Assembly (NCBI GenBank): GCA_022778715.1 | Contig: JALFRW010000005.1 | Coordinates: forward strand, 186,001 to 250,000 | Source: Ezakiella sp. | Lineage (GTDB): Bacteria; Bacillota; Clostridia; Tissierellales; Peptoniphilaceae | DNA: 64,000 nt | Reading direction: 5' to 3' | Part shown: in pieces, positions 17,872 to 26,204 of the stretch | Position numbering within the stretch: position 1 is the first letter of the stretch | Layout of the letters: the number at the start of each line of letters is the position of its first letter | Program-made: the position numbers and the translations under genes | The notes under the pieces: model-generated | The model's database searches: none | The model's input: the letters and a program-made list of their open reading frames with translations, nothing else | Told to the model about the DNA's origin: nothing

Positions 17872-18374
17872 TGGATAGAAAGATAATAACTAAAGTTGCG
17901 CTATTTTCGATAGTTGCAGGCTTGATTTCATTTTTTGAAAGTTTTTTTATTCCACTAATTCCAATTCCCGGCATGAAGCTTGGCTTTTCAAACATCGTGC
18001 TTTTAGTTGCACTATTATATTTTGACAAAAAAGTGGTGTATCTAATTGCAGTTATGAAAAGCATATTGGCGGCACTTTTGAGCGGAGCATTCACTAGTAT
18101 TTTGTACAGTTTGCCTTCCGGAATTGTTGCTGTTTTGGCAATGAGCATTGCGATGAAATTTATGCCTAAACTCAGTTTCATTGGAGTGTCCGTGATTGGG
18201 GCACTGTTTTTTAACATGGTGCAAGTGTGTGTCTCTGTGATTGTGCTAAATAGTACGGCATATTTTTACTACTTGCCATGGGTTATAATAGTAGGTAGTC
18301 TCGCTTCAACCTTGAATGGTTTTATCGTAAATGAAATTACAAAGAAAAATACATTGGGAGCAATTTTGAAGTGA
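17868..18374 (+). CDS. Gx transporter family protein (formerly heptaprenyl diphosphate synthase component I)
   Basis: The 168-residue membrane protein has about five hydrophobic segments. The phrases IPIPGMKLGFSNIVLLVAL and LLSGAFTSILYSLPSG match the Gx transporter family, which was once misnamed heptaprenyl diphosphate synthase subunit I. It is probably the small substrate-binding membrane subunit of an ECF-like importer, but the substrate is unknown. The stop and start codons overlap with both neighbours (ATGA upstream, GTGA downstream), so it is co-translated with the NusG-II protein and RadC. Confidence 0.8.
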   Translation: MMDRKIITKVALFSIVAGLISFFESFFIPLIPIPGMKLGFSNIVLLVALLYFDKKVVYLIAVMKSILAALLSGAFTSILYSLPSGIVAVLAMSIAMKFMPKLSFIGVSVIGALFFNMVQVCVSVIVLNSTAYFYYLPWVIIVGSLASTLNGFIVNEITKKNTLGAILK

Positions 18375-19177
18375 TAAAAAAAGAAAAAATTGATTTAAAA
18401 GATTATATAATTGAAAAAGAAGAGAGTATGCCTCGCGAAAAAATGATTGATAACGGACCAAAAAGTTTAGAAGATTGGGAACTTTTGGCAATTTTACTTA
18501 GAACCGGTACAAAGGATACAAATGTCATTGAGCTTAGCAAAGGCCTTCTTGAATATGGCGGAGGCACTTTAAGCGAACTCATTAAGCTCGATTATCATAG
18601 ACTTTCTGAGCTAAAGGGTTTTGGCGAGCAAAAAATCACAACTCTTCTTGCCACATTTGAAATTTCCAATCGCGTGACGAGAGAAAGGTCATTTGAAGCT
18701 TTAAAAGACATGAGTTCCGTTAGAAATGCTTCGGAATATATTATGATGAAGATGCAAAATTTCACTGAAGAGCATTTTATGGTTTTAATTTTAAACAACA
18801 AAAACAAACTTATAAATAAGAGTTTGACGAAATTAAATGAAGACGGAATTAGTGAAATAGATACCAAGTTAAAGCACGAATTTATGTTGCAAGAGAAGAA
18901 ATTTCAATATATGGGTGAAGACTTTGTGTCGAAAGGCACCGTAGACAGAACTATTGCAATGCCACGAGAAGTTTTTAGAAAAGCTGTAAGAATGGGTGCG
19001 ACGTCGATAATTATCGCCCATAATCACCCAAGTGGGGATCCAACTCCTTCGCGTGACGATATTAATATCACAAAAAGGCTGGTTGAGTCGGGGCATATTT
19101 TAGGAATTGAAGTTTTGGACCATATAGTTGTAGCAAAAGGTCTATATTATTCACTAAAAGAGCATGGAGATATGTGA
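18371..19177 (+). CDS. radC: RadC family protein with an enlarged JAB domain
   Basis: This 268-residue protein has an N-terminal helix-hairpin-helix part (LLAILLRTGTKDTNV, LSELKGFGEQKI) and a C-terminal JAB/MPN metalloprotease-like domain with HNHPSGDPTPSRDD, the zinc-binding His-x-His and Asp. It is about 40 residues longer than usual. The extra part lies between the MVLILNNKNKLI strand and SKGTVD and includes EIDTKLKHEFMLQEKKFQ. RadC is no longer thought to be a classical repair enzyme, and its role is unclear. The start is GTG overlapping the upstream TGA. Placement just before mreC is common in Firmicutes. Confidence 0.9.
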   Translation: MIKKEKIDLKDYIIEKEESMPREKMIDNGPKSLEDWELLAILLRTGTKDTNVIELSKGLLEYGGGTLSELIKLDYHRLSELKGFGEQKITTLLATFEISNRVTRERSFEALKDMSSVRNASEYIMMKMQNFTEEHFMVLILNNKNKLINKSLTKLNEDGISEIDTKLKHEFMLQEKKFQYMGEDFVSKGTVDRTIAMPREVFRKAVRMGATSIIIAHNHPSGDPTPSRDDINITKRLVESGHILGIEVLDHIVVAKGLYYSLKEHGDM

Positions 19178-20006
19178 GAAGATGAATTTTAATAATAAAT
19201 ATTTTAAAAAGATACTTGTTTTTATAGTATTTGTAGCTCTTGTGGCATTTGTTTTTGTAGTGGATAAAAATGTTGAAAAAGATAATTTCATTTCAAAAAC
19301 AGTTGGAAAAGTGGTTGGACCAGTGTCGCATTTTTTTAGAAATATTGGCACCGGAGTTCGAGGTGGCATAGAAAATGTCACCTCGAATGAAAAAGACGAT
19401 ATTGAGACTCTAAATCTACAAATCAAAAAGCTTGAGCAAGAAAATAGAAAATTAAGGGGCATTGTGTACCGCGAAGAAGCACTTAAAAATGAATTTGAAA
19501 TGACGAAGATGAGCAAATTCTCACTTTTAAAAGCAGATATAACTTCAATAAATCCGAGTGCATGGTTTGACGTGTTTATCATCAATGTCGGCTTAAAAGA
19601 CGGTGTGGAAATTGGAGATACAGTTGTGAGTGCACCATTTGGCGAAGTGGAGGCAACCGAAGGTTTAGTGGGCAAAGTAACTGAGGTTTTTGGGGACTAC
19701 AGCGAAGTAACCGCGATTACCGACAGTTCAATGAAAGTTAGTATTAAGACAAACAGAAGTGGTGACGGCGGAGTGGTTTCAGGATTTAAAAACGGCGAAC
19801 TCGTGGCTTATATGTTCGATCAGAACTCCGATGTAATTGTCGGTGATGAAATAATGTCGTCCGGTCTTGGCGAGGTACTTAAAAAAGATATTTTTGTGGG
19901 TGAAGTTACAAAAGTGGAATCAGACGACACGCTTCTAAAAAAAATAATTTACATTTCTCCGGCTGTCGATTTTAAGCATTTAAGCAGGGTGTATTTGATA
20001 AAATGA
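19164..20006 (+). CDS. mreC: Rod-shape protein MreC
   Basis: This 280-residue protein has one membrane helix (residues about 16-36), a coiled coil (about 75-105) and the beta-barrel MreC domain with NPSAWFDVFIINVGLKDGVEIGD and GLVGKVTEV. It acts outside the membrane as a scaffold for PBP2 and the elongation machinery. It overlaps radC by 14 bases. A second ATG at 19182 would remove six residues (MEICEK) and is equally plausible, since neither start has a strong ribosome site. No mreB is present here; many cocci keep mreCD without mreB. Confidence 0.92.
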   Translation: MEICEKMNFNNKYFKKILVFIVFVALVAFVFVVDKNVEKDNFISKTVGKVVGPVSHFFRNIGTGVRGGIENVTSNEKDDIETLNLQIKKLEQENRKLRGIVYREEALKNEFEMTKMSKFSLLKADITSINPSAWFDVFIINVGLKDGVEIGDTVVSAPFGEVEATEGLVGKVTEVFGDYSEVTAITDSSMKVSIKTNRSGDGGVVSGFKNGELVAYMFDQNSDVIVGDEIMSSGLGEVLKKDIFVGEVTKVESDDTLLKKIIYISPAVDFKHLSRVYLIK

Positions 20007-20491
20007 TAATATTCAGATTATTTATAGCCGGATTTATCTTAATTATGTTGCAAATTGGACTATTTCCGGCACTAATTCCGGAAATAAATCAACCGGAGCT
20101 AATATTACCTATGATAGTAACTGTGGCACTTTTAATCGGAAAAGTTGAAGCTATCAGCGTGGCAGCAATTTTTGGCCTTCTTTTAGACTTATATTTTAGG
20201 CGTGCTTTTGGTCTAAGGCTATTATTATTTGTCTCAATTGCAACATTTTTGGGTTCATACCGAGAAAAATTTACGCATAAATCCATGTTTACAGTAGCTG
20301 TAATTACAGTAATTTGTGGCATCACTTATACTGTTTTTTATTGGCTAGGGCTTACTTTTTTAGGAATAATTTTAAAACAAAATGCACTTTTTATAAGTTT
20401 ATTTTCACTCGAAGTTCCAATTCAAGTGATATTTTCGATCATTTTCTATAAGATATTTAGCAAAAAGAGATATAGAAAGGTTATTTATTGA
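20003..20491 (+). CDS. mreD: Rod-shape protein MreD
   Basis: The 162-residue integral membrane protein has about five segments and the family phrases FPALIPEINQPELILPMIVTVALLIGK and GLLLDLYF. It works with MreC to regulate PBP2. Its ATG overlaps the mreC stop codon (ATGA) and its own stop overlaps the mrdA start (TGATG), so translation is coupled through mreC-mreD-mrdA. Confidence 0.9.
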   Translation: MIIFRLFIAGFILIMLQIGLFPALIPEINQPELILPMIVTVALLIGKVEAISVAAIFGLLLDLYFRRAFGLRLLLFVSIATFLGSYREKFTHKSMFTVAVITVICGITYTVFYWLGLTFLGIILKQNALFISLFSLEVPIQVIFSIIFYKIFSKKRYRKVIY

Positions 20492-23400
20492 TGAATAAAA
20501 ACAAGTTCAAACCAAACATAAGATTGAGACAAGAAGCAATAATTATTGTCACGGCGATTATGTTTGCGGTATTAGTTTTTAGGCTTTTTTATCTGACAAT
20601 AATTGAAGGCGACAAATATCGTGAAATGTCGGACAATCGTAGAATAAAAACTGTTTATGAAACGGCGCCACGTGGCGAAATCAGGGATAGGCACGGCAGA
20701 CTTTTAGCAGGAAATATCCCTTCTTTTACTGTTCAAATTTTAAAAGATGAGCTTATGCGTGACAATCAAACTCAACAAGACATCAAAAAGAGAAATGAGA
20801 GACTTCTAACGCTCGTTAGAATTTTGGAAGAAGACGGCGTATTTTTTCAAGGAGAATTTCCGCTTGATTTAAACTATTATACTTTTTTTGATGAAAGCAT
20901 ATACTCAGAAGATACAAAAACACCACAGGAAATAATGTCAGAAAAGCTTGATAACGATAATATTTTGGAGCAATTTATAGATTCAAAAATGAATTTGGAT
21001 CGTTTTCCAAACCATTTTGTGTTTGACGTGAAAGAAAGAACTTTAAACGCTATCAGAAGCAAATATATCGATTTTCCGGTGGAGATGAAAGATGGAGAAT
21101 TTACAGCAGATGAAGTTAGGTTAAAATCTTTCTTAAAAGAAAAATCCATGAATGAAAATTTGAATGCAAGAACTCTCGTGTTTAGTGTGGTAAAATATGA
21201 TAAAACAATTAAGACAAAGATTTTGGATCACCCAATTGCACGCGCAATTTTGTTTGATATCGTGGGTAAAACCGGAGAAATTGGAAACATCAGAATGAAA
21301 CCCGTGTCATTTGCAAATGACAACGAACTTTTAAGCTACAAGATAAATCTTGTTAAAAAATACCCTGCTCTAAAAATTTCAGATGATGCGGAACATGTGT
21401 TCACGTATCTTGGCAAAGAGTATGCATTAAAAAATCTGCTCAGAAAAGTTTACGATGATATTGTGCCAGGCGAACTTTTTTTAAAAGAGCTGCAAAACGC
21501 TGATAAGTTTAAAAATGTGGACATATATCTTTCAGAAGACGAAAAAAATGTATTTTACAAATATACTGACGGCACCGAGTCAAACAGCGTAGTAGATGAT
21601 ATTATCAAAGGTGCCGGAGATGAATTTGTTTCTAACTTTTTATTAAAAAACGAAATAAAATCACTCGTTCAAAAAGAGCTTATTGATCAAGGTATAAATC
21701 CGCGCATTTCGATATCAGACGATGTGGCTTTTGTGGAAGAAAAAAATAAAACCAATCTTATAAATAGATTTAAACATTATTTTTCAAAAGATGTCGATGA
21801 TAAAAATCCGACGGCACAAGATGTTCTGAATGCAGCTAAAGTTTTTTATGGGATAGAAGAAAATATTTCTAACTATGAGGCAAAGGACATTCTAAATATA
21901 TACGACCTAACTTATAAACTCGGCGAAAGAGCTTATAAGCCGGTAAATCTCGCATATGGACTTAAGGATAAAACAGTTGCAAAAATTGAAGAGCAAATTG
22001 GTGACAACTACGGCATTAAAGTTTCAAATGAACCCATAAGATACTATCCAATGGGAAACAGTGCATCGCATATTTTAGGATATATGGGAAAAATAGCAAC
22101 CGATTCAGAGATAGAAAATTATGTGGACGAAAAAGGCTACGATAAAAACGAGTTTATCGGTAAAACGGGTGTGGAAGAAAGTTTTGAAGAATATTTACAT
22201 GGCAAGAGCGGAGAAAAGACGGTGGCTGTCGACTATATCGGAAATACAACTAAAATTTTAAACGAAACGCCGAAAGTGCCGGGGGACACTCTCTACCTTT
22301 CAATCGATGCAAAGCTAAACAAAATGGCGGAAGATTATCTCAAAAAGACGATTGACAGAGTTCAACATCGTTCAGTTTATGAAAGTCCGTGGGGAGATTA
22401 TCAAATGGATGGTGAGCTAAAGACAAAGCGACCGTTTTCGAATTGTAATGCAGGCGCCGTTGTGGCGCTAAACCCAAAGACAGGCGAAGTGCTTGCAATG
22501 GCGAGTTACCCGGGATATGACCCGAACCTCTTTGCTACAGGAATTAATGAAACCGACTGGAAAAATTTGATTCCGGAAGATGATAACGACCCGCTTGCAG
22601 CAAGACCGCTTTATAACATCGCGACTCAAACGGCTGTTCAACCCGGTTCCACATTTAAAATGTTAACAGGATTTGCAGGATTGCAAAAAGGATTAGACCC
22701 GCTTGAAACCATTTATGACGGCGGATATGTGGAGATTGGCGATACAAAGTTTAGATGTTTGTTATACACTATGACCGGTGGATCGCACGGAAATGTGGAC
22801 CTTGCTCACGCAATTGAGCATTCCTGTAATTATTATTTCTATTCGCTCGCTTTGGGCTACAATCAAAGGCAAAACAATAAACCAATCAGCACTAAGATCG
22901 ACATTGAAGATATTAGAGAAGCGGCTGAACAATTTGGTTTAAATGACCCGACGGGAATTGAAATAAATATTCCAAAAGAAGTGGCAGGGAGCGTTCCGGA
23001 GCCGGAGAAAAAAGTAATAACTACTAAATATTATATTGCAAAATGGCTTAAGAACAATTTGGCAGATTTTCTTGTGAAAACAAAATCTGAAGAAGAGTTA
23101 AAGTCAGATATTGAAGAAATTTCTGATTGGGCAAAAGAAGGCAGAAGTCTCACTAAAAACGAAATAATTAAAAGACTTGAAAACATGGGTTATAACGGCG
23201 AAACTCCGGTGAAAGGGCAAAGGAGAAGTTTGGCGGACGTACTCAAGTTCGACTATATAAATCAAGCAAATTGGAGCATTGCAGACACATTAAATGTAAC
23301 AATAGGGCAAGGGCAATCCGCATTTACCACACTTCAAATGGCAAACTATATTGCCACGATGGTTAACGGTGGCAACAAAAACAAAGTCACTATTTTCGAC

Positions 23401-23820
23401 TCTGTAAAATCTTACGATGGCAAGACCGATATCTTAAGACCTGAAAGACAAACTGATAAAATAGAAGTGAAAAATCCTGCGGGTTTGGACGAAATAAAAA
23501 AGGGAATGAGGCTCGTATCTACGGTTGGAACAAGTAAAAGAGTGTTTACAGATTTTCCAATTGCAACAGGTTCAAAAACGGGTACTGCTCAAAGAGACGG
23601 CATCAATCCAAATACCGGCAAGCCCTATGATGACTTTGCCTGGTATGTTTGCTATGCACCGTTTGATGACCCCGAAATCGTGGTGGCAAGTGTGCTTTTC
23701 CAAGGGGGAACTGGTTCAAACGCGGGACCAATGGCGAGAGATTTGATGGCAGAATATTTGGGACTAAATAGAGTTGAACAAAAAAATATTATGCCATTTA
23801 AAAATGAGCTGGTAGAATGA
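20491..23820 (+). CDS. mrdA: Penicillin-binding protein 2 (elongation transpeptidase), oversized
   Basis: This class B PBP has a single N-terminal membrane helix (about 12-32), the dimerisation motif RGEIRDRHGRLLAGN, and a transpeptidase domain with SxxK (S720-TF-K723), SxN (S778-C-N780) and KTG (K1029). It cross-links peptidoglycan during elongation and is activated by MreC. At 1109 residues it is far longer than E. coli PBP2 (633). Roughly 300 extra residues lie between the first pedestal motif and ILGYMGKI at about residue 520. A second insert of about 70 residues, rich in Lys and Glu, follows the SxN region. I start at ATG 20491, not the TTG at 20488, because TGATG coupling is usual and AAAGG lies 10 bases upstream. 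Confidence 0.92.
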   Translation: MNKNKFKPNIRLRQEAIIIVTAIMFAVLVFRLFYLTIIEGDKYREMSDNRRIKTVYETAPRGEIRDRHGRLLAGNIPSFTVQILKDELMRDNQTQQDIKKRNERLLTLVRILEEDGVFFQGEFPLDLNYYTFFDESIYSEDTKTPQEIMSEKLDNDNILEQFIDSKMNLDRFPNHFVFDVKERTLNAIRSKYIDFPVEMKDGEFTADEVRLKSFLKEKSMNENLNARTLVFSVVKYDKTIKTKILDHPIARAILFDIVGKTGEIGNIRMKPVSFANDNELLSYKINLVKKYPALKISDDAEHVFTYLGKEYALKNLLRKVYDDIVPGELFLKELQNADKFKNVDIYLSEDEKNVFYKYTDGTESNSVVDDIIKGAGDEFVSNFLLKNEIKSLVQKELIDQGINPRISISDDVAFVEEKNKTNLINRFKHYFSKDVDDKNPTAQDVLNAAKVFYGIEENISNYEAKDILNIYDLTYKLGERAYKPVNLAYGLKDKTVAKIEEQIGDNYGIKVSNEPIRYYPMGNSASHILGYMGKIATDSEIENYVDEKGYDKNEFIGKTGVEESFEEYLHGKSGEKTVAVDYIGNTTKILNETPKVPGDTLYLSIDAKLNKMAEDYLKKTIDRVQHRSVYESPWGDYQMDGELKTKRPFSNCNAGAVVALNPKTGEVLAMASYPGYDPNLFATGINETDWKNLIPEDDNDPLAARPLYNIATQTAVQPGSTFKMLTGFAGLQKGLDPLETIYDGGYVEIGDTKFRCLLYTMTGGSHGNVDLAHAIEHSCNYYFYSLALGYNQRQNNKPISTKIDIEDIREAAEQFGLNDPTGIEINIPKEVAGSVPEPEKKVITTKYYIAKWLKNNLADFLVKTKSEEELKSDIEEISDWAKEGRSLTKNEIIKRLENMGYNGETPVKGQRRSLADVLKFDYINQANWSIADTLNVTIGQGQSAFTTLQMANYIATMVNGGNKNKVTIFDSVKSYDGKTDILRPERQTDKIEVKNPAGLDEIKKGMRLVSTVGTSKRVFTDFPIATGSKTGTAQRDGINPNTGKPYDDFAWYVCYAPFDDPEIVVASVLFQGGTGSNAGPMARDLMAEYLGLNRVEQKNIMPFKNELVE

Positions 23821-24743
23821 AACACACAAAAATAAAATTGAACAATGCGACAATCACCGTTTTTATAGAAGATGGCGAACTTAAAAAATGTATTTATGAA
23901 AAAGACGGCGAACTCCCGGTTGGCACAATCGTGCACGCTCGAGTGAAAAAAGCGGATAAAAAGACAAAGACGGTTTTTGTGGACATAGGCGAAAATATGG
24001 ATGCTTTTTTCCCCAAAGAGATTGCACTAAAAGCAGGTGAGGACGATTTATTTTGCATTAGAAAAACGCCGGATGATGAAAAGGGATACACAATTGATGG
24101 AAATTTTACAATAGAAGACGAAAATGGCGTACTAAATATTAAGAAAAATTATTTTAAAAACACAGAACATATTTATTTTACGCCAAAAGCTGGTGGAGAT
24201 GAAAATGTTTTAATCAAAACTTGGGAGAGCATAAAAAGCGAAAAAAACACTCTCCCAATTCCGAAAGTAGTTTATAGAGCAAAAAGTAGAGCAGAAAAAG
24301 AAATCAATAATTTAAACTCTGAAGAGCTGGAAGATTTTGATTTAAATTCTATAGCAAAAGAAAATGTATGGCTTTTTGAAAGAAAAATCGATTTAAACGG
24401 CGGATATATTTATGTGGATATTTTGCCTTACGTCACTTTTTTTGATATCAATTCCGGAAATTTTAACTCTTATTACTCTTCGGAGAGAAACCGTCACGCT
24501 CTAAATGCGGAAGCTATGAAAAAAATCGTTCATATAATAGAGGTACGAAATATTGAAGGTGTGATTTTAGTGGATTTATTAAAGATGAAGAAAAATATTC
24601 AGTTCAATTTTTTAAACGAACTAAAACAAAAATATCCATTTATAAATTTTCACGGTATAACAAAGCTTGGCATTTTAGAAATGACAATAAAAAAGACTGG
24701 CGGAAGAACGATTATGAAGGAAATGATTTTTCCAAATTTATAA
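23817..24743 (+). CDS. Short RNase E/G family ribonuclease
   Basis: The 308-residue protein has an S1-like N-terminal part (TIVHARVKKADKKTKTVFVDIGENMDAFF) and a degenerate RNase E/G catalytic core. The catalytic metal residues are kept: FFDINSG (Asp and Asn) and GVILVDLLKM (Asp). The basic anchor phrase N-AEAMKKIVHIIEVRNIEGV matches the family too. It lacks the C-terminal zinc-link and small domain, so it is much shorter than RNase G (about 490). It starts inside the mrdA stop codon (ATGA). Location just before rplU is the usual place for this family in Firmicutes. It may act on rRNA or mRNA; the loss of the zinc link argues for a different oligomeric state. Confidence 0.8.
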   Translation: MKHTKIKLNNATITVFIEDGELKKCIYEKDGELPVGTIVHARVKKADKKTKTVFVDIGENMDAFFPKEIALKAGEDDLFCIRKTPDDEKGYTIDGNFTIEDENGVLNIKKNYFKNTEHIYFTPKAGGDENVLIKTWESIKSEKNTLPIPKVVYRAKSRAEKEINNLNSEELEDFDLNSIAKENVWLFERKIDLNGGYIYVDILPYVTFFDINSGNFNSYYSSERNRHALNAEAMKKIVHIIEVRNIEGVILVDLLKMKKNIQFNFLNELKQKYPFINFHGITKLGILEMTIKKTGGRTIMKEMIFPNL

Positions 24744-24758
24744 AAACTGTAAAAACTC

Positions 24759-24787
24759 TTGACATTTTATTTGGAGTGTGATAAGAT
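24759..24787 (+). promoter_or_regulatory. Promoter of rplU-prp-rpmA
   Basis: TTGACA (24759-24764), 17 bases, TAAGAT (24782-24787), immediately upstream of the L21 leader. Confidence 0.75.
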
Positions 24788-24789
24788 TA

Positions 24790-24862
24790 TCAGGTAATAC
24801 CGCTCGGGTCGGGTTAAAAAGAGAAATCTGCCTATGACACGGCGAGACTAAATCACTTGGAG
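24790..24862 (+). ncRNA. Ribosomal protein L21 leader
   Basis: The leader holds AATACCGCTCGGGTCGGGTT, an AAAAAG linker and GCCTATGACACGGCGAGAC. The order, with CCTATGACACGGCGAGAC close before the rplU ribosome site, resembles the known Firmicutes L21 leader family, through which L21 is thought to control its own operon. Assignment is from memory of the motif; a covariance-model scan would settle it. Confidence 0.65.
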
Positions 24863-24871
24863 GTGTGTAGT

Positions 24872-25186
24872 ATGTACGCAATTATTGAGACAGGGGGAAA
24901 ACAATACAGGGTTGAAAAAGACCAAATTCTTCACGTGGAAAATTTAAATATTTCGGAAGGTGGAGAAGTAGTTTTCGATAAGGTTCTTTTTGTTTCAGGT
25001 GACGATGGGGCAATTAAAGTTGGCAAACCATATGTTTCAGGAGCAAGCGTTAAGGCAACAGTACTAAAAAATGGCAAATCAAAGAAGATTATCGTTTATA
25101 AGTATAAGCCAAAAAAGAATATTCGAAAAAAGAGAGGCCACAGACAACCTTTCACTAGAGTAGAAATCAAAGAATTGGCTATCTAA
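24872..25186 (+). CDS. rplU: 50S ribosomal protein L21
   Basis: The 104-residue protein starts [19 protein letters not shown] and ends with the [22 protein letters not shown]-type tail of L21. The track start at 24857 is a TTG inside the ribosome site; the ATG at 24872 with TTGGAGGT upstream is correct. It binds 23S rRNA in the large subunit. Its stop overlaps the prp start (TAATG). Confidence 0.97.
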   Translation: MYAIIETGGKQYRVEKDQILHVENLNISEGGEVVFDKVLFVSGDDGAIKVGKPYVSGASVKATVLKNGKSKKIIVYKYKPKKNIRKKRGHRQPFTRVEIKELAI

Positions 25187-25503
25187 TGATAGAGGTAAAA
25201 GTCTTCAAGAACAAGGATAGTGTCGGTTTTAACATTAATGGCCACGCAGATTATGCCGAACATGGAGAAGATATAGTCTGTGCAGCAGTTTCAATTTTGA
25301 GCTATACAATTTATCGATCACTCATAGTTAACCTGGGTTTGGAAAAGAAAATGGACTCCAAACAAAAAGATGGGTTTATGAGCGTGAGGGTTTCTGCTCG
25401 AAATGAACAAATTGATTTGTTATTTGACACATTTATTGAAGGCATGAGAAGCCTTAAAGAAGGCTATGGGGATTTTATTAGACTTACATTAGAGGAGGAT
25501 TAA
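25186..25503 (+). CDS. prp: Ribosomal-processing cysteine protease Prp
   Basis: This 105-residue protein has the Prp catalytic pair: His in [14 protein letters not shown] and Cys in DIVCAAVS. Prp removes the N-terminal extension of L27 in Firmicutes and related bacteria, and is encoded between rplU and rpmA as seen here. Translation is coupled to rplU by TAATG, and the gene ends one base before the rpmA start. Its substrate extension is visible in the downstream gene, which supports the function directly. Confidence 0.95.
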   Translation: MIEVKVFKNKDSVGFNINGHADYAEHGEDIVCAAVSILSYTIYRSLIVNLGLEKKMDSKQKDGFMSVRVSARNEQIDLLFDTFIEGMRSLKEGYGDFIRLTLEED

Positions 25504-25504
25504 A

Positions 25505-25801
25505 ATGTTTAAATTAGATTTGCAATTATTTTCATCCAAAAAGGGTGCCGCAAGTTCAAAGAATGGCAGAGATTCTATGGCTAAACGTCTTGGCGCTAAA
25601 AAGGGCGACGGACAAATGGTAACTGCCGGCAATATTATCGTGCGTCAAAGAGGCACAAAGATTCACCCGGGTGCTAACGTAGGCATCGGTAAAGATGATA
25701 CTTTGTTTGCAATGATTGACGGCGTTGTCAAATTTGAAAGAAAAGACAAAAAGCGTAAACAGGTTTCGGTTTATCCACGCGAAACAGTTTTAGCTAACTA
25801 G
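25505..25801 (+). CDS. rpmA: 50S ribosomal protein L27 with Prp-cleaved extension
   Basis: The 98-residue L27 begins [15 protein letters not shown]. The first nine residues are the extension that Prp cuts after Phe, exposing the short tail that reaches the peptidyl-transferase centre. The remainder ([24 protein letters not shown]) is standard L27. The extension fits the adjacent prp gene. AGAGGAGG provides the ribosome site. Confidence 0.97.
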   Translation: MFKLDLQLFSSKKGAASSKNGRDSMAKRLGAKKGDGQMVTAGNIIVRQRGTKIHPGANVGIGKDDTLFAMIDGVVKFERKDKKRKQVSVYPRETVLAN

Positions 25802-25807
25802 ATAATA

Positions 25808-25848
25808 GGCGGAGATAATTTTTATGAAAATATCTTCGCTTTTTTTAT
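25808..25848 (+). terminator. Intrinsic terminator after rpmA
   Basis: GCGGAGATA and TATCTTCGC (one G-U pair) are followed by TTTTTTTATTTT, 7 bases after the stop codon. Confidence 0.85.
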
Positions 25849-26068
25849 TTTAAGAAGAAATGGTTTACATTCTTGTTAATTAGTATTTATTAATGTTAGT
25901 TTTATTCATTAATGTATTATGAGAAAAAAATAAATAATCTATGATATAATAATATTAGAGTTTATAATTTTGCAATTAATAAATTTTAAGAAACTATATA
26001 ATTAAAAAAGAGTCTGTATTAATAACGGCATAAATATAAAATCGAAATAAATATAAGTAAATAAATTT

Positions 26069-26109
26069 GCTCGGAAAAGTCGATGAATATCGGCACCGGA
26101 GGCTTTTTT
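26069..26109 (+). terminator. Terminator-like nested hairpin upstream of obgE (possible attenuator)
   Basis: Outer arms GCTCGG and CCGGAGGC enclose an inner stem GTCGAT/ATCGGC and are followed by TTTTTT. It lies 87 bases before obgE and 14 before a small ORF with a strong ribosome site. No gene ends nearby, so it would terminate a leader transcript. The 220 bases between the rpmA terminator and this hairpin are AT-rich, with nothing else I recognise. Confidence 0.5.
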
Positions 26110-26123
26110 AGGAGGGTCGGTTA

Positions 26124-26204
26124 ATGTTGCATGAAAAACGAACAGTCATAAGATGGCGACTTTATCAGCAAATACGGAAAGGAAGTGAAACAGAATATGT
26201 TTGA
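26124..26204 (+). CDS. Possible 26-codon leader ORF overlapping obgE start
   Basis: ATG at 26124 follows TAGGAGGGT with good spacing and reads MLHEKRTVIRWRLYQQIRKG, six more residues, then TGA at 26202. The stop lies 5 bases inside obgE, in another frame. The peptide is basic (five Arg, two Lys). Its ribosome site is better than that of obgE, so coupling of the two is plausible. It is too short to support by homology; it may be chance. Confidence 0.35.
   Translation: MLHEKRTVIRWRLYQQIRKGSETEYV

Noticed and set aside
25940-26010. Promoter for obgE at TATAAT 25997
   Set aside because: The only upstream TTGCAA lies 21 bases away, outside the usual 16-18 base spacing.
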